DNA from: Craspedostauros australis
Lineage: Eukaryota; Bacillariophyta; Bacillariophyceae; Mastogloiales; Achnanthaceae
Reading direction: 5' to 3'
Assembly: GCA_026770025.1 (NCBI GenBank)
Contig: JAMXDE010000090.1
Coordinates: 1 to 53,658, forward strand
Length of the DNA: 53,658 nucleotides
Shown here: positions 10,451-22,600 of the stretch, piece after piece
How the letters are laid out: every line of letters starts with the position of its first letter
Position numbering within the stretch: position 1 is the first letter of the stretch
Position numbers and translations under genes: made by a program
Notes under the pieces: model-generated
What the model saw: the letters and a program-made list of their open reading frames with translations, nothing else
The model's database searches: none
Told to the model about the DNA's origin: nothing

Positions 10451-12177
10451 ATTTAACGGTCGGATTTAGTGTAGGTGCTATAGGGACATCCTTGTTTGCA
10501 CGCCATTGTACATCAGCTGTGGTACAATGCGTGTTTCGCGTCGAAAATGTGCGCGTGGCTATGCGCGTGGCTATGCGCGTTGCCATGGACGGACCAATTG
10601 GAGGGTCACGAGCACGATGGTGCAATTTGTATTTTGAAGGTCTGCTGGCATATTCCGATGCAGCATTATTCGCAATACAAACATGGTGATGGGCTGCCCA
10701 TGATGGGCTGCCCATGATGGATACGTACGTTGATCAGCATGATGGCGCATGTTGTTTGGCACCGATCAGTTGCTGCGACAGACGCAGCGGACGGAATGCG
10801 AAGTGCAACAGCAGCATCAGCAACAGCAACAACACCGATCCACTGTGGATGCCACAGCAATGGATGCATGGGTCATCCATCAGTACCACACGTTGATACC
10901 ATCTATTCGACCTGTTTCTAATCACACCATGGAACTGAACTCAGCTGCCTTGTTGACTGCATCTGCATTGACATCAACACCATTGTTGCCATCATTGTTG
11001 CAGCAAAGTGCAAGTGCAGCACTCTATTCTCATGCAATGGCATGCTCGCCGCTGCCACCATACCGTGACAAGTTGAATGGCGATCCGCGGATCATGCGTA
11101 ATGCCTTCCTTGTCGTGTCTGTCTCGAAAAGCGTATTGGCCGTCGCTGGATACACACGCACACATCTATGGTTGTGCATCTGTTGCTGCGCCGTGTAGTC
11201 GCACACGAGTGCAGTAGTGCAGTTGGTACAATTAGTACAATTAGTAGGGGTCTGCATAGCCATTGTGCGCTTGTGGCAGTTTTGGATGCTTGCGTTTTGC
11301 TCGCGATCCAGCGCAAAGAGTCGATAAAGCCGATCGTTGCTTCAGAGGCGAGACGACTATTGATATGGTTGCAATGCTGTGCACCATTCTTGCCAACAAC
11401 ATTGGATTCACATTGGAGATTGCTGCTGCTGCTGTTGTTGGAATTGGTGTTGGTGCAGAGATTGTCAGTCATCTTGGCGACAGTGCTGTTGCTGAAGTCG
11501 CTGTTGTGTGTAGTGTTGCGGTCGATGTTGGTTTGATGGCTGCAGTGGATGATATCATGATCTTTGCGTCTGTTCAGCCATTGCAATGGAGAACCGGCAA
11601 GAGGAGTGAAATAGAGTAGAATAGAGTAGAATACGAAGAGATCACTATTCTGTATATTTTACAGTATACGTATTGTTCTCTGTCATGTGCTGTGCCTTTG
11701 CTGTTGACAAGGATGCCTCATTTCGCACAATGCAAGGGTGGATGGTGTGGCACGGAGAGGCGAGATGCGAAATGGGACAGTGTGACGATGAGAGGAAAAG
11801 CGAGCACAACAGAGCTTTGTGAGAAATGACGTGCAGTGTGGGAAATTATTCAATTGTAGTACAACGCAACACAGCGCAAGGCAAAGCAGCACAACGCATG
11901 ATGGATGGAGTGCGGACGTGACGATAAGCACGGTGCTTCAGCACCTCCGGACGTACCAAGTGTAGTTCGGCGTCGGTGGCAGCCTTAGCCACAGTGGCTC
12001 AAGCGTGCAGTGAAATTATTCGTGGCTTTGGAGCCAAGGCCATGGTGGAGGATGCAATTGCTGCATGCCATCGTTGTCGTTGTTGTCGTTGTCATGGTTG
12101 GAGCTCGAGACAGTTTGGAGCTTGCTGCTGCTGCTACCGTTGTTGTTGGTGTTGACAAAACAGTTCATGTTCGTATT
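10451..12177. other. Low-complexity CAG/CTG-rich region, no supported gene
   Basis: Starts with short repeats (gcgtggctat three times near 10552, gatgggctgccc twice near 10690). Then follow glutamine-type CAG/CAA stretches (about 10800-10840) and CTG/TTG stretches (about 11400-11460). The + strand frame 10749-11198 and the minus frame 11586-11092 are both open for about 150 codons. Both are rich in Gln, Asn, Ser, Ala or Leu, overlap, and match no family I know. I treat them as chance frames of simple sequence, while a rapidly evolving low-complexity gene cannot be excluded. Confidence 0.45.
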
Positions 12178-12288
12178 GATGATGATGCTGATGATGATGC
12201 TGATGATGATGCTGATGATGATGCTGATGATGATGCTGATGATGATGCTCATGATGATGCTGATGATGGTGCTGATGCCGATGCTGGT
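12178..12288. repeat. (GATGATGATGCT)n minisatellite
   Basis: About nine copies of the 12-mer gatgatgatgct, the last ones degenerate. In one frame it reads as an Asp/Ala run, in others Met/Leu or His-rich runs. These explain the acidic, Met-rich and His-rich ORFs overlapping it on both strands. Confidence 0.93.
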
Positions 12289-12628
12289 GATATCCACCAC
12301 AGTTCCTTCCCAAGTGCTTTGTGCTTGTGTGTGTGGAGGCGAAGGCAGTCGTTCCAGCGTTGAATGAGCATGTTGGAGTGTTGCACGAGGGACCAATTGA
12401 TGGGAATGGACGATGCTGTGAGACGTTGTGATGACTGTTGACGTGTGGCCAGAGTTGCTGGTGATCATTGACGTGATCATTGTCGTGGTGATTTCCCGGT
12501 GATTTTGTTTTCGTTTTGTTTTTGTTTTGTTTTGCGGCGCGTCTGTCCTTTCGTTCGTATTTTTTAGTTTGTTCTTGTCCTGGAGTGTGTCCGAGATGCA
12601 AAATTAGGAGAATGGGGTTGGATATAAG
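12289..12628. other. Unassigned GT-rich sequence
   Basis: About 340 bp rich in G and T on the + strand, including a ttttgttttcgttttgttttt stretch near 12503-12535. No ORF, repeat unit or element end is recognised. It abuts the truncated subtelomeric unit C at about 12629. Confidence 0.4.
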
Positions 12629-13217
12629 AGGGGGAGGAGGGGGAACAACACCATTCCAACTACAGGAGGATGGCACAAGTCCCATGAAATGGCTGACTTG
12701 TGGGGGAGGAGGGGGAAGTCAACACCATCAACTGTGATACTCACACATCCACATGCTCACACACACGCACACACTGCCACACGGTACAACCAGCCACAAC
12801 ACACAACAACATGTGAGACCGTGATGCAACCGTCAACACCAAATGAACTATCTGTCAACACCATTCCAACTACTGGAGGATGGCACAAGTCCCATGAAAT
12901 GGCTGACTTGTGGGGGAGGAGGGGGAAGTCAACACCATCAACTGTGATACTCACACATCCACGTGCTCACACATCCACGTGCTCACACACTGCCACACCA
13001 CAACACACATGATAACACAGTATGCCACATGTGACTATGACACTGCACACCATGACACATAATATCACACAAGAATAATGGGATACAACAGGCTCAACAG
13101 TGTTGACATGACAGTGCATGGATACAGGTCAGTAGCTGTGATCACCAGTCTTCGATTGCGTTGAAATGTCACTTTTCGAAATAACACGGTGGGACAATTA
13201 AGCTTACAGGTTACTGT
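12629..13217. repeat. Subtelomeric repeat unit C, 5'-truncated
   Basis: Contains only the inner two thirds of the composite unit: 74-bp minisatellite copies (from about 12650), a short degenerate CA tract, and the conserved tail up to gttactgtaaa. The part that follows the telomere motif in units A, B and D is missing on the left. The 3130-12628 block therefore interrupts or replaces part of a formerly continuous A-B-C-D series. Confidence 0.88.
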
Positions 13218-13238
13218 AAACCCTAACCCTAACCCTAA
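13218..13238. repeat. Interstitial telomere repeat, C/D junction
   Basis: Three CCCTAA copies (aaaccctaaccctaacccta) between subtelomeric units C and D, in telomere orientation. It is followed by the gtttccgcaggtgcaa phrase that also follows the telomere motif at 1897. Confidence 0.93.
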
Positions 13239-14286
13239 TAGTTTCCGCAGGTGCAACGAATCAAACCCTAATGTACGAGGATTTAACACGGTGACGTACG
13301 ACGGCCAGACCGAAGTTTGGGTCGATTGACGGACGACGTACAGACTTTTGTATGGGCACGCAATACACACGGTCGAAGGACGGACGTATTTGTATGGAAA
13401 ATGTTCATGTTCCGCAACTCCACGTACGACGGTCAGACCGATGTTTGGGTCAGTGGACGGTCGACGTACAGACGTTTGTATGGGCACACGTACACGTACG
13501 GTCGACGTACAGACGTAAATGTATGGAAAATGTCGATGATCCGCAACTCCCCGAAAGTGCGGACGAATGTTCATCATCCGCAACTCCCAAACAACACGTG
13601 ATAGTACGAGCCACGCGATACACCGTGTTAAACATGTACACCACGCTACACCATGATGTACACATGTTCACGTACATCTGTGTGTATACACACACGCACC
13701 ACGTCCATACGTACACGTCAACACCTCTACCACCTTCAACGGACCACTACGACATGAGATATTGATGATCAAAGTACTCAACATCAACCAGTACTTGCAA
13801 TACACAGTGTCATGTACATGTACGCACATACACGTGTTCACCATGTCCATACGCATGTGTGACAACAAGAACCACACTCTGAATCAACTTGGTGATGGAG
13901 ATAGTGATGCATGAGTACAACACAAACAACATGTGATAACACGTGCAACCATGTTAATGTGAGATGAACATCGTTAATGGCAGATGAACATTGTCAATGG
14001 CAAATGAACTATCTGTCAACATCAAATGAACTATTGTTAACACATTCCAACTACAGGAGGATGGCACAAGTCCCATGAAATGGCTGACTTGTGGGGGAGG
14101 AGGGGGAAGTCAACACCATTCCAACTACAGGAGGATGGCACAAGTCCCATGAAATGGCTGACTTGTGGGGGAGGAGGGGGAAGAACACCATTCCAACTAC
14201 AGGAGGATGGCACAAGTCCCATGAAATGGCTGACTTGTGGGGGAGGAGGGGGAAACCATCAACTGTGATACTCACACATCCACGTG

Positions 14287-14322
<36 letters not shown>

Positions 14323-14583
14323 CACACGGTACAACCAGCCACAACACACAACAACACGTGAGACCGTGATGCAACAGTCAACACACAATGAACTATCTGT
14401 CAACACCAAATGAACTATCTGTCAACACCATTCCAACTACAGGAGGATGGCACAAGTCCCATGAAATGGCTGACTTGTGGGGGAGGAGGGGGAACAACAC
14501 CATTCCAACTACTGGAGGATGGCACAAGTCCCATGAAATGGCTGACTTGTGGGGGAGGAGGGGGAAGTCAACACAATGGCCAG
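13239..14583. repeat. Subtelomeric repeat unit D, 3'-truncated
   Basis: Fourth copy of the composite unit. It holds the diverged head (13239-14040, with a local duplication near 13420-13520 of the cgtacgacggtcagaccg phrase), three minisatellite copies at 14045-14255, a CA run at 14289-14319, and two more minisatellite copies at 14425-14575. The usual tail is absent; at about 14580 the sequence becomes unrelated. Confidence 0.9.
14289..14319. repeat. CA microsatellite in unit D
   Basis: About 31 bp of CA dinucleotide at the same relative position as in units A and B. Confidence 0.93.
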
Positions 14584-15169
14584 AATGTGCCATCACTTTC
14601 ATCAAAACACACACATGACGACGCATGACAATGCTTGACAATGTATGACTTCACTATGGCACTTGTCGCCACTACAGCCACAACAATGGTCATGGTGTCA
14701 GTCTCAAGCACGGTCACATTGGTTCCACTCACATTCACTCACAGTACGCATTGCAGCCACTACAATCATCTAGGAGAACATCTTGGTGCAAACACGTGCT
14801 GCATTCACCAGTAACAACCAGTTCATACACAGATCGCTGCAGATAGCCACTACAATTAGTCGCCACAATCAGCTACTATAATCAGCTACTATACACAGGC
14901 AATACACACAGACCACAACAGGCACCCACAAAAGTCTCTGCAGGCAGCCACTACTAGCAGCCACTGGAAACAAGCACCACACACACAGACCACAACAGAC
15001 ACTCACAACATCTAGGACACACACACCTGCCCACTCCGACCATGACAAAATAGCTACTACAATCATGCGATACACAGACCACGATTGACACATTGAACAG
15101 CCTTCTGACAGCTACGAATGGCGAAACTGACATCTGGATACATGAATGTCACCGCATGGTGAGTATTCA
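14584..15169. other. Degenerate ACA-rich repeat region
   Basis: Rich in cca/aca words. The phrase cacagaccacaac(a)g recurs near 14905, 14985 and 15070, and agccactac(a) recurs several times, suggesting a decayed tandem repeat of about 80 bp. No gene is supported. Confidence 0.5.
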
Positions 15170-15485
15170 ACATATTGTGGTACGTCTCAAAACAGCGAGT
15201 TGTGTTTAGCCAAATACTCACACTACCATTAATCAGGTTATGGTTTATTTCATTGTGGTATGACTCATAACAGCGAGTTGTGTTTTGCCAAACCATAGCA
15301 CTAGCATTATTTAGGTTATGGTTTATTTCATTGTGATATGACTCATAACAGCGAGTTGTGTTTAGTCAAACCTTAGCACTAGCATTACTCAGGTTATAGT
15401 TTATTTCATTGTGATATGACTCAAAACAGCAAGTTGTGTTTAGCCAAACCATAGCACTAGCATAATTCAGATTATGCTTTATTTA
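15170..15485. repeat. 78-bp tandem repeat
   Basis: Four copies with exact 78-bp spacing: gcgagttgtgtt occurs at 15195, 15273 and 15351, and gcaagttgtgtt at 15429. Copies share gtttatttcattgtg(a/g)tatgactca and agcactagcatta segments. The outermost copy (telomere side) is the most diverged. Confidence 0.92.
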
Positions 15486-17229
15486 CACCCTAACCTCAGA
15501 AACCCCATCCCCAACCATGAAGGTGAACTTGGTTGAATTGTGCAATGAACCCTTAACACAGTTGCATCATGCCATTAACCCTTGATTTCATGTTCCCACG
15601 TGGTGAATGGGCACAGTCATGACACGATTTCATTGTGCCCTGACTATAAGGATCCGCCTGCATCATGTCAACCGTGGTTGGAGGTGGGGTTTAGGTTCCT
15701 CCCAACACCAGGTGCATGTATCAAGGATTAGTGGAACAATGCAGATGGTTCAAGGGTCAACCTCCTGTTAGGAATCAGGGATACGACTTTGTCAAGATAC
15801 CCGTGATTGCCGCACCTCCCAAAATTATCAATTACGACTGAACAAATCAACTCCTGTCGATCACACCTTTGAGTCTTGTTGATCACACCCATGGCTCAAG
15901 CCGAACGTGACTGATCTCAGTCTTGACAAGAAAACAAGCCTGTCCTCCTCTAACAGGAAAAACCATGATGACGCAACAGACAGCATGTCCCAATATCAAA
16001 CAAGACGATGCAACAGATGAAATGACAACGTCATAGGAGAAACATTGATGACCAGCAGGTCTGTGATCACCCCATCAAGAGAACGAAAAAACGTGCCTCT
16101 TACAGACTAGATCATTCGCATGATTGGAGAAAAAGAATGATTCAGAAAAGCAATCAAAGATGACACCAATTGTAAAAACAGGTGTCACAAGATCAAGGGT
16201 AAAACCTGTGACAAGTCAAGCGCATGACTGTGGAATCGTACTGCATGAATGTAGATGATGAGATGCATGATGATATGCATGATGGAGATGCCTGATAAAA
16301 GGATCGATGAATACAAGCAAGAATGCATGATGAAGACAGCATGAATGCAACAGTATGACACGATGCTACTGTGGATTATGCATGCTATGGCAAATGGAAT
16401 TGAAAGAGATGAAGATGTTGTGCTCACAGTTCAGAGAATGCAACAACAGGAGTAGGAGATAACCAGATACTACTACTAATATGGCTGGGTTACCCTGGAT
16501 TTCCAACAACCTCCCCCCACCCCACAACCAGTTAAAGGGTTCAGGTGAGGGTGAGGGCTGGGGTTCAGGTTTGGGTTCAGGTTGGGTGGCCACTGCGTAC
16601 AGGACTGTGGCAAGGGTGCTGTCCATTTCCATCTTGGGACCAGCAATTCACATTGTCAAAATTCAGCGCTGCGCAACTTGCATCATATGTGTCTTGTGCA
16701 TTGAAATCCCTGCATCCACCTTGCTCCATGCTGACATAACAGACAGCAGAAAAGAGGAACAAGGACCATGCCTACCATCCTGGTTGACAGCCCATGGCAC
16801 ATTGCCCCCGCATCACATTACATCACAATACATCACAATACATCACATCACATCACATCACAATACATCACATCACATCACATCACTCTCCATTCAACAA
16901 GAGTTTTGTTGTTCACACCAACAACTCTGTGTGAGGACAAGGTAGAGTCATGCTCCGGAAGTTCAAGAATTGCGAACAAGTCCCAAATGGCGGAAAATGA
17001 ACTCTTTGGACTGAATGACCACTGCGACTTAATTGAAGCGCCGATGAACACCATAATGTCTGTGCGTTATTCACCTATTAGGTAGAAGATTTGACATGGT
17101 TTTCAACCCTCTAGAACTCATAAAATGAAAGCCTTAGAAAAGTCTGAGGGATTAATTGGAGGCCCAACATTGAGAGGAAAGAGGTTGATGTGGCTAGATA
17201 CCCGATCCGTGATGTGCTGCCAACTTGGG
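15486..17229. other. Unassigned stretch with simple repeats
   Basis: About 1.7 kb without a recognisable gene. There is an atgcatgatg-type simple region at 16240-16350, a ggttcaggtt-type region at 16535-16590 that gives a Pro/Glu-rich minus-strand frame, and a CATCA microsatellite. A ~190-bp segment (15770-15957) begins tgttag and ends ctaaca, but it has no flanking duplication. Confidence 0.4.
16808..16884. repeat. CATCA/CATAC microsatellite
   Basis: About 77 bp built from cacatca and caatacat words (catcacatcacatcac...). Overlapping His/Thr-rich ORFs are a by-product. Confidence 0.9.
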
Positions 17230-20200
17230 TGCACTATTTTCGCTCAAAGAGAGTCTTAAGTTGTCACATCAAATTGTGATTTCACCTTAGATTATGAATG
17301 ATTAGCACACCGCAGATTGGTTGTCGCACCTCCCACTTCGTAATTCCATGTACAAGACAATCCAGATGTCACATGGTGGCTACAGGCAAGTACAATGACC
17401 TCAATGTGCCACCTCAAATCTGTGATTTCACCTCAGATTTTGACTAATTAGCACGCTGCGGAACGATTGCGACACCTCCCACATCTTGAAGATGCCTACA
17501 GGACAATCCAGTTGTCAACACAGACACTATGAGAAACCACAGGCATGTGCCACGATCCTAAAATGTCATCAAAAAGTCATGGTTGGACCTCAGATTATGA
17601 CTAATGAGCGCACTGCGGATCGATTGAGGTACCTCCCATTCCAATCCGACATCTACAAGACAATCCAGTTTTCAACGTCAACACTACGAGAAAGCAAGGG
17701 CATGTACCACGACCCAAAGCTTCCACATCAAAATCCTGCATTTGACCTCATATTATGACTAATGAGCGCACTGCGGATCGATTGCGACATCTCCCACTTC
17801 GTAATTCTACCTACAAGACAATCCAGATGTCATCTGGTGGTCATAGGGAAAGTACGACGACCGCAATACATCAACTCAAAATCCTGCATTTGACCTTAGA
17901 TTATGACTAATGATCATGCCGCGGATCGATTGTTATCCCTCCCACTTCGTAATTCCGCCTACAAGACATTCCAGCCTTCATATGGTGGCCATAGGGAAAA
18001 GTGCGACGACCCAAATACATCAACTCAAATCCGTTATTATCCCTCATAAAATGACTAATGAGAACACCACGGATCAATTGCCACACCTTCCATTTCTCAA
18101 TTCTTGATCATGGACACACAAAAACATGGTTTACAATATGGACACTCAGTGGGGCACGTATTCACCACGGTCAAGTACGACCACCTTAATACATCACCTC
18201 AAAAGCCTGCGTTTGACCTTAGATTATGACTACAGATTACACTGCGGATCGAATGCGACCCCTCCCACATCGTAGTTCCGCCTACAAGACAATCTAGATG
18301 TCATATGGTGACCATAGGCGAGTGCAGCGACCCTTCATACATGACCTCAATTCACACGGTTTGCCCTCTGATTATGGCTAATGACCGCTCTGCGGATCGA
18401 ATGCGACTACTCCCACTTCTTGATGATGACTTCACCACATTAGGTTTACAGTATGGACACTCAGTGGGGGCGCATTCACCACGGGCAAGTACGACAACCT
18501 TAAACCGTCACCTCAAATCCTCCAATACCTCTGGTATTATGGTTAATTAGCACGCCACGCATCGATTGCGACCCCTCCCACTTCGTAGTTCCGTCTACAA
18601 GACAATCCAGCCTTCATTTGGTGGCTGTAGGGAGGTAATATGACATTGTTATGTCACTTCAAATCCATGATTATACCTCTATATTATGGCTAATGATCAC
18701 ACCGCGGATCGAACGCGACCCCTCCCACTTCGTAGGTCCGCCTACAAGACAATCCAGCTGCCATTTTGGTGGCTATGGGGAGGTAATACGACCCAAAGTT
18801 GTCACATCAAATCGTGGTTATCGCTTTAATTATGACTAATGACCGCTCTGCGGATCGAATGCGACTACTCCGACATCTTGATGATGACTTCAAGACAGAA
18901 GGTTTACAGTATGGACATTCAGTGGGGGCGTATTCACCACGGGCAAGTACGACGACCTTAACCAGTCACCTCAAAAGCTCGGTTTAGCCTCATATTATGG
19001 GTAATTAGCACTCGGCGGATCTATTGCGACCCCTCCCACTTCGTAATTCCGTCCACAAGACAATCTAGGTGTCATGTTGTCATATAGTGGCTACAGGCAC
19101 GGACAACGACCTGAATATGTCACCTCAATTCCACGCATTTACTCTTGGATTATGGCTAATGATCACGCTGCGGATCGAATGCGACCTCTCCCACATCGTA
19201 GTTCCGCCTACAAGACATTCTACATGTCATTTTGGTGGATATAGGGAGGTAATACGACCCAAAGCTGTCACATCCAAATCGTGGTTATCGCTCGTGTTAT
19301 GACTAATGACCACTGTGCGGATCGAATGCGACACCTCCAACATCTTGATGATGACTTCACGACAGTAGGTTTACAGTATGGACACTCAGTGGGGGCGTAT
19401 TCACCACGGGCTAGTACGACGACCTTATCCTGTCACCTAAAATCCTGCAATGCCTCTTGTATTATGGTTAATTAGCACGCCGCGCATCGATTGCGATCCC
19501 TCCCACTTCGTAATTCCGTCTACAAGACAATCCAGCCTTCATTTGGTGGCTATAGGGAGGTAATACGACCTAAATACATCACCTCAATTCACGTATTTCC
19601 TCTTGGATTATGGCTAAAGATCACGCTGCGGATCGAATGCGACCTCTCCCACATCGTAGTTCCGCCTACAAGACAATCCAGGTGTCATATGGTGGATATA
19701 GGGAGGTAATACAACCCAAAGCTGTCACATCAAATCGTGGTTATCGTTCGTATTATGACTAATGACCACTGTGCGGATCGAATGCGACACCTCCGACATC
19801 TTGATGATGACTTCACGACAGTAGGTTTACAGTATGGACATTCAGTGGGGGCGTATTCACCACGGGCAAGTACGACAACCCTAAACCGTCACCTCAAATC
19901 CTCCAATACCTCTTGTATTATGGTTAATTAGCACGCCGCGCATCGAATGCGATCCCTCCCACTTCGTAATTCCGTCTACAAGACAATCCAGCCTTCATTT
20001 GGTGGCTATAGGGAGGTAATACGACCTAAATACATCACCTCAATTCACGTATTTCCTCTTGGATTATGGCTAAAGATCACACCGCGGATCGAACGCGACC
20101 TCTCCCACATCGTAGTTCCGCCTACAAGACATTCTACATGTCATTTTGGTGGCCATGGGGAGGTAATACAACCCAAAGCTGTCACATCAAATCGTGATTA

Positions 20201-22250
20201 GCCCTCGTATTATGACTAATGACCGCTCTGCGGATCGAATGAGACACCTCCGACATCTTGATGATGACTTCAAGACAGAAGGTTTGCAGTATGGACACTC
20301 AGTGGGGGCCTATCCACCACGGGCGAGTACGACGACCTTATCCTGTCACCTAAAATCCTGCAATACCTCTTGGATTATGGTTAATTAGCTTGCCGCGCAT
20401 CTATTGCGACCCCTCCCACTTCGTAGTTCCGCCTACAGGACAATCTAGATGTCATATTGTCAAATAGTGGCTACACGCAAGTACGACGAATCTTAATATG
20501 TCACCTCAAATCCTGCATTCCCTCTTGGTTTATGACCAATTAACACGCTGCGGATCGATTGAGACTACTCCCACTTCTTGGTGATGGAAACACAAACCAT
20601 GGTTCACAACATGGACACTCAGTGAGAGCGCATTCGCCACGGGCAAGTACGACAACCTTAAACCGTCACCTCAATTCCACGCATTTCTTTCGTATTATGG
20701 CTAATCAGCACGCGGCGGATCGATCGCGACCCCTCCTACTGCGTAATTCCGCCTACAAGACATTCCAGCCTTCATTTGGTGGCTATAGGGAGGTAACACG
20801 ACCTGAATATGACACCTCAATTCCACGCATTTCCTCTTGGATTATGGGTAATTTGCGCGCCGCGGATCGAATGCGACCCCTCCCACATCGTAGTTCCGCC
20901 TACAAGACAATCCAGCTGTCATTTTGTTGCATATAGGGAGGTACTATGACCCAAAGTTGTCACATCATATCCATGATTAGGTCTCAGACTATGCCTAATG
21001 ACCGCTCTGCGGATCGAATGCGCCAGCTCCGACATCTTGATGATGACTTCAAGACAGTAGGTTTACAGTATGGACACTCGGTGGGGGCGTATTCACCACG
21101 GGCTAGTACGACGACCTTATCCTGTCACCTCAAATCCTCCAATACCTCTTGTAGTATGGTTAATTAGCACGCCGCGCATCGAATTCGACCCCTCCCACTT
21201 CGTAATTCCGCCTACAGGACAATCTAGGTGTCATGTTGTCATATAGTGGGTACAGGCACGTACAACGACCTGAATATGACACCTCAATTCCACGCATTTC
21301 CTCTTGGATTATGGGTAATTTGCGCGCCGCGGATCGAATGCGACCCCTCCCACATCGTAGTTCCGCCTACAAGACAATCCAGCTGTCATTTTGTTGCATA
21401 TAGGGAGGTAATACGACCCAAAGTTGTCACCTCAAATCGTGATTATCCCCCGGATTATGACTATTGACCACTCTACGGATCGAATGCGACTACTCCCACT
21501 TCTTGTTGATGACTTGAAGACAGAAGGTTTACAGTATGGACACTCAGTGGGGGCGTATTCACCACGGGCAAGTACGACGACCTTATCCTGTCACCTCAAG
21601 TCCTGCAATACCTCTTGGTTTATGGTTAATTAGATCGCGGCGGATCTATTGCGACCCCTCCCACTTTGTAGTTCCGCCTACAGGACAATCTAGGTGTCAT
21701 GTTGTCACATAGTGGGTACAGGCGAGTACAACGATCTCAATATGGCACCTCAATTCCACGCATTTCCTCTTGGGTTATGGCTAATTGGCACGCTGCGGAT
21801 CGAATACGACCTCTCCCACATCGTAGTTCCGTCTACAGGACAATCCAGCCTCCATTTGGTGGCTGTAGGGAGGTAATACGACCTAAATACATCACCTCAA
21901 TTCCACGCGTTTCTTTCATATTATTGCTAATTGGCCAACTGCGCATCGATTGCGACACCTCCCACTTCTTAACGACGCCCACAGCAAAATCCAGGTTGGA
22001 CTGTGAAAACCACTTGCAGCACGATGCATGACAACAGGATTGGAAAATCGCGATTTGACCACGTAATATGGTTGATGAGCGCAGTGCGGATCGATCGCGC
22101 CATCTCCGACATCGTAATGACGTCTCGAAGCGATGCTTTCAGTGTGGAGTGTCGGTAGGGGCGCACAAACCAAAGAAATCATAGCTTGGACAGCCGAAAA
22201 GACATGATCAAAGGCCACGTAGTGGGTAATCCTTACATGGCGCATCTACC
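17230..22250. repeat. ~153-bp satellite with ~457-bp trimeric higher-order repeat
   Basis: Roughly 32 tandem monomers share a core like gcggatcgaatgcgacccctcc. Core positions include 17299, 17451, 17607, 17765, 18234, 18383, 18550, 18694, 18841, 19008, 19161, 19309 and onward to 22079, with spacings of 144-167 bp. From about 18383 three monomer types follow each other. One carries ttgatgatgacttcacgacagtaggtt-like and gtatggacactcagtggg-like segments, and this type returns at 18383, 18841, 19309, 19765, 20221, 21000 and 21467, mostly 456-468 bp apart. Repeated 60-80-codon ORFs in phase with the trimer are repeat artefacts. Confidence 0.92.
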
Positions 22251-22584
22251 AGTGTGATTAATGAGGTCTAAAGACGTCAACTGTGACATTTGGGTATGGT
22301 CCCACCGACACTCCACGCTCCGAACTACGTCGCTACAGCCTCAGGAATGGTGATTGCTTTCAGTTTGACGTGACAGGATGGCTAAGTCGACCACGGCGGA
22401 TCCAACCAAGCACCTCCCATCCGTATCTGAGCACATAGGATAAAAGTAGGAGACACCCTAACCTTATTACAGACCCCCAAACAACGTGTGGGAGGCCACA
22501 GGGTGGGCCCCCAGTGGTCCAGGCAGGCACTACAGTCTTTCCTGACCTCTATCCAGGCGTATGGATAACATATATGGTTAGTAC
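22251..22584. other. Linker between two satellite arrays
   Basis: About 330 bp of apparently single-copy sequence. Near 22470 it contains an isolated caccctaacctta phrase, and it ends in the interstitial telomere motif at 22585. No ORF or element end is recognised. Confidence 0.45.
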
Positions 22585-22600
22585 AAACCCTAACCCTAAC
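22585..22600. repeat. Interstitial telomere repeat at start of 74-bp array
   Basis: Motif aaaccctaaccctaac in telomere orientation directly abuts the first 74-bp repeat unit. Confidence 0.9.

Noticed and set aside
10749..11619. Gln- and Ala-rich ORFs as a possible regulatory protein gene
   Set aside because: The composition comes from CAG/CTG simple repeats, both strands are open over the same DNA, and no folded domain is visible.
12010..12685. Asp-rich, Met-rich and His-rich ORFs on both strands
   Set aside because: All are generated by the 12-bp gatgatgatgct repeat and have no other content.
15770..15957. Solo LTR or small element with TGTTAG...CTAACA ends
   Set aside because: Flanking bases (cctcc and ggaaa) do not form a target duplication and no second copy is present in the window.
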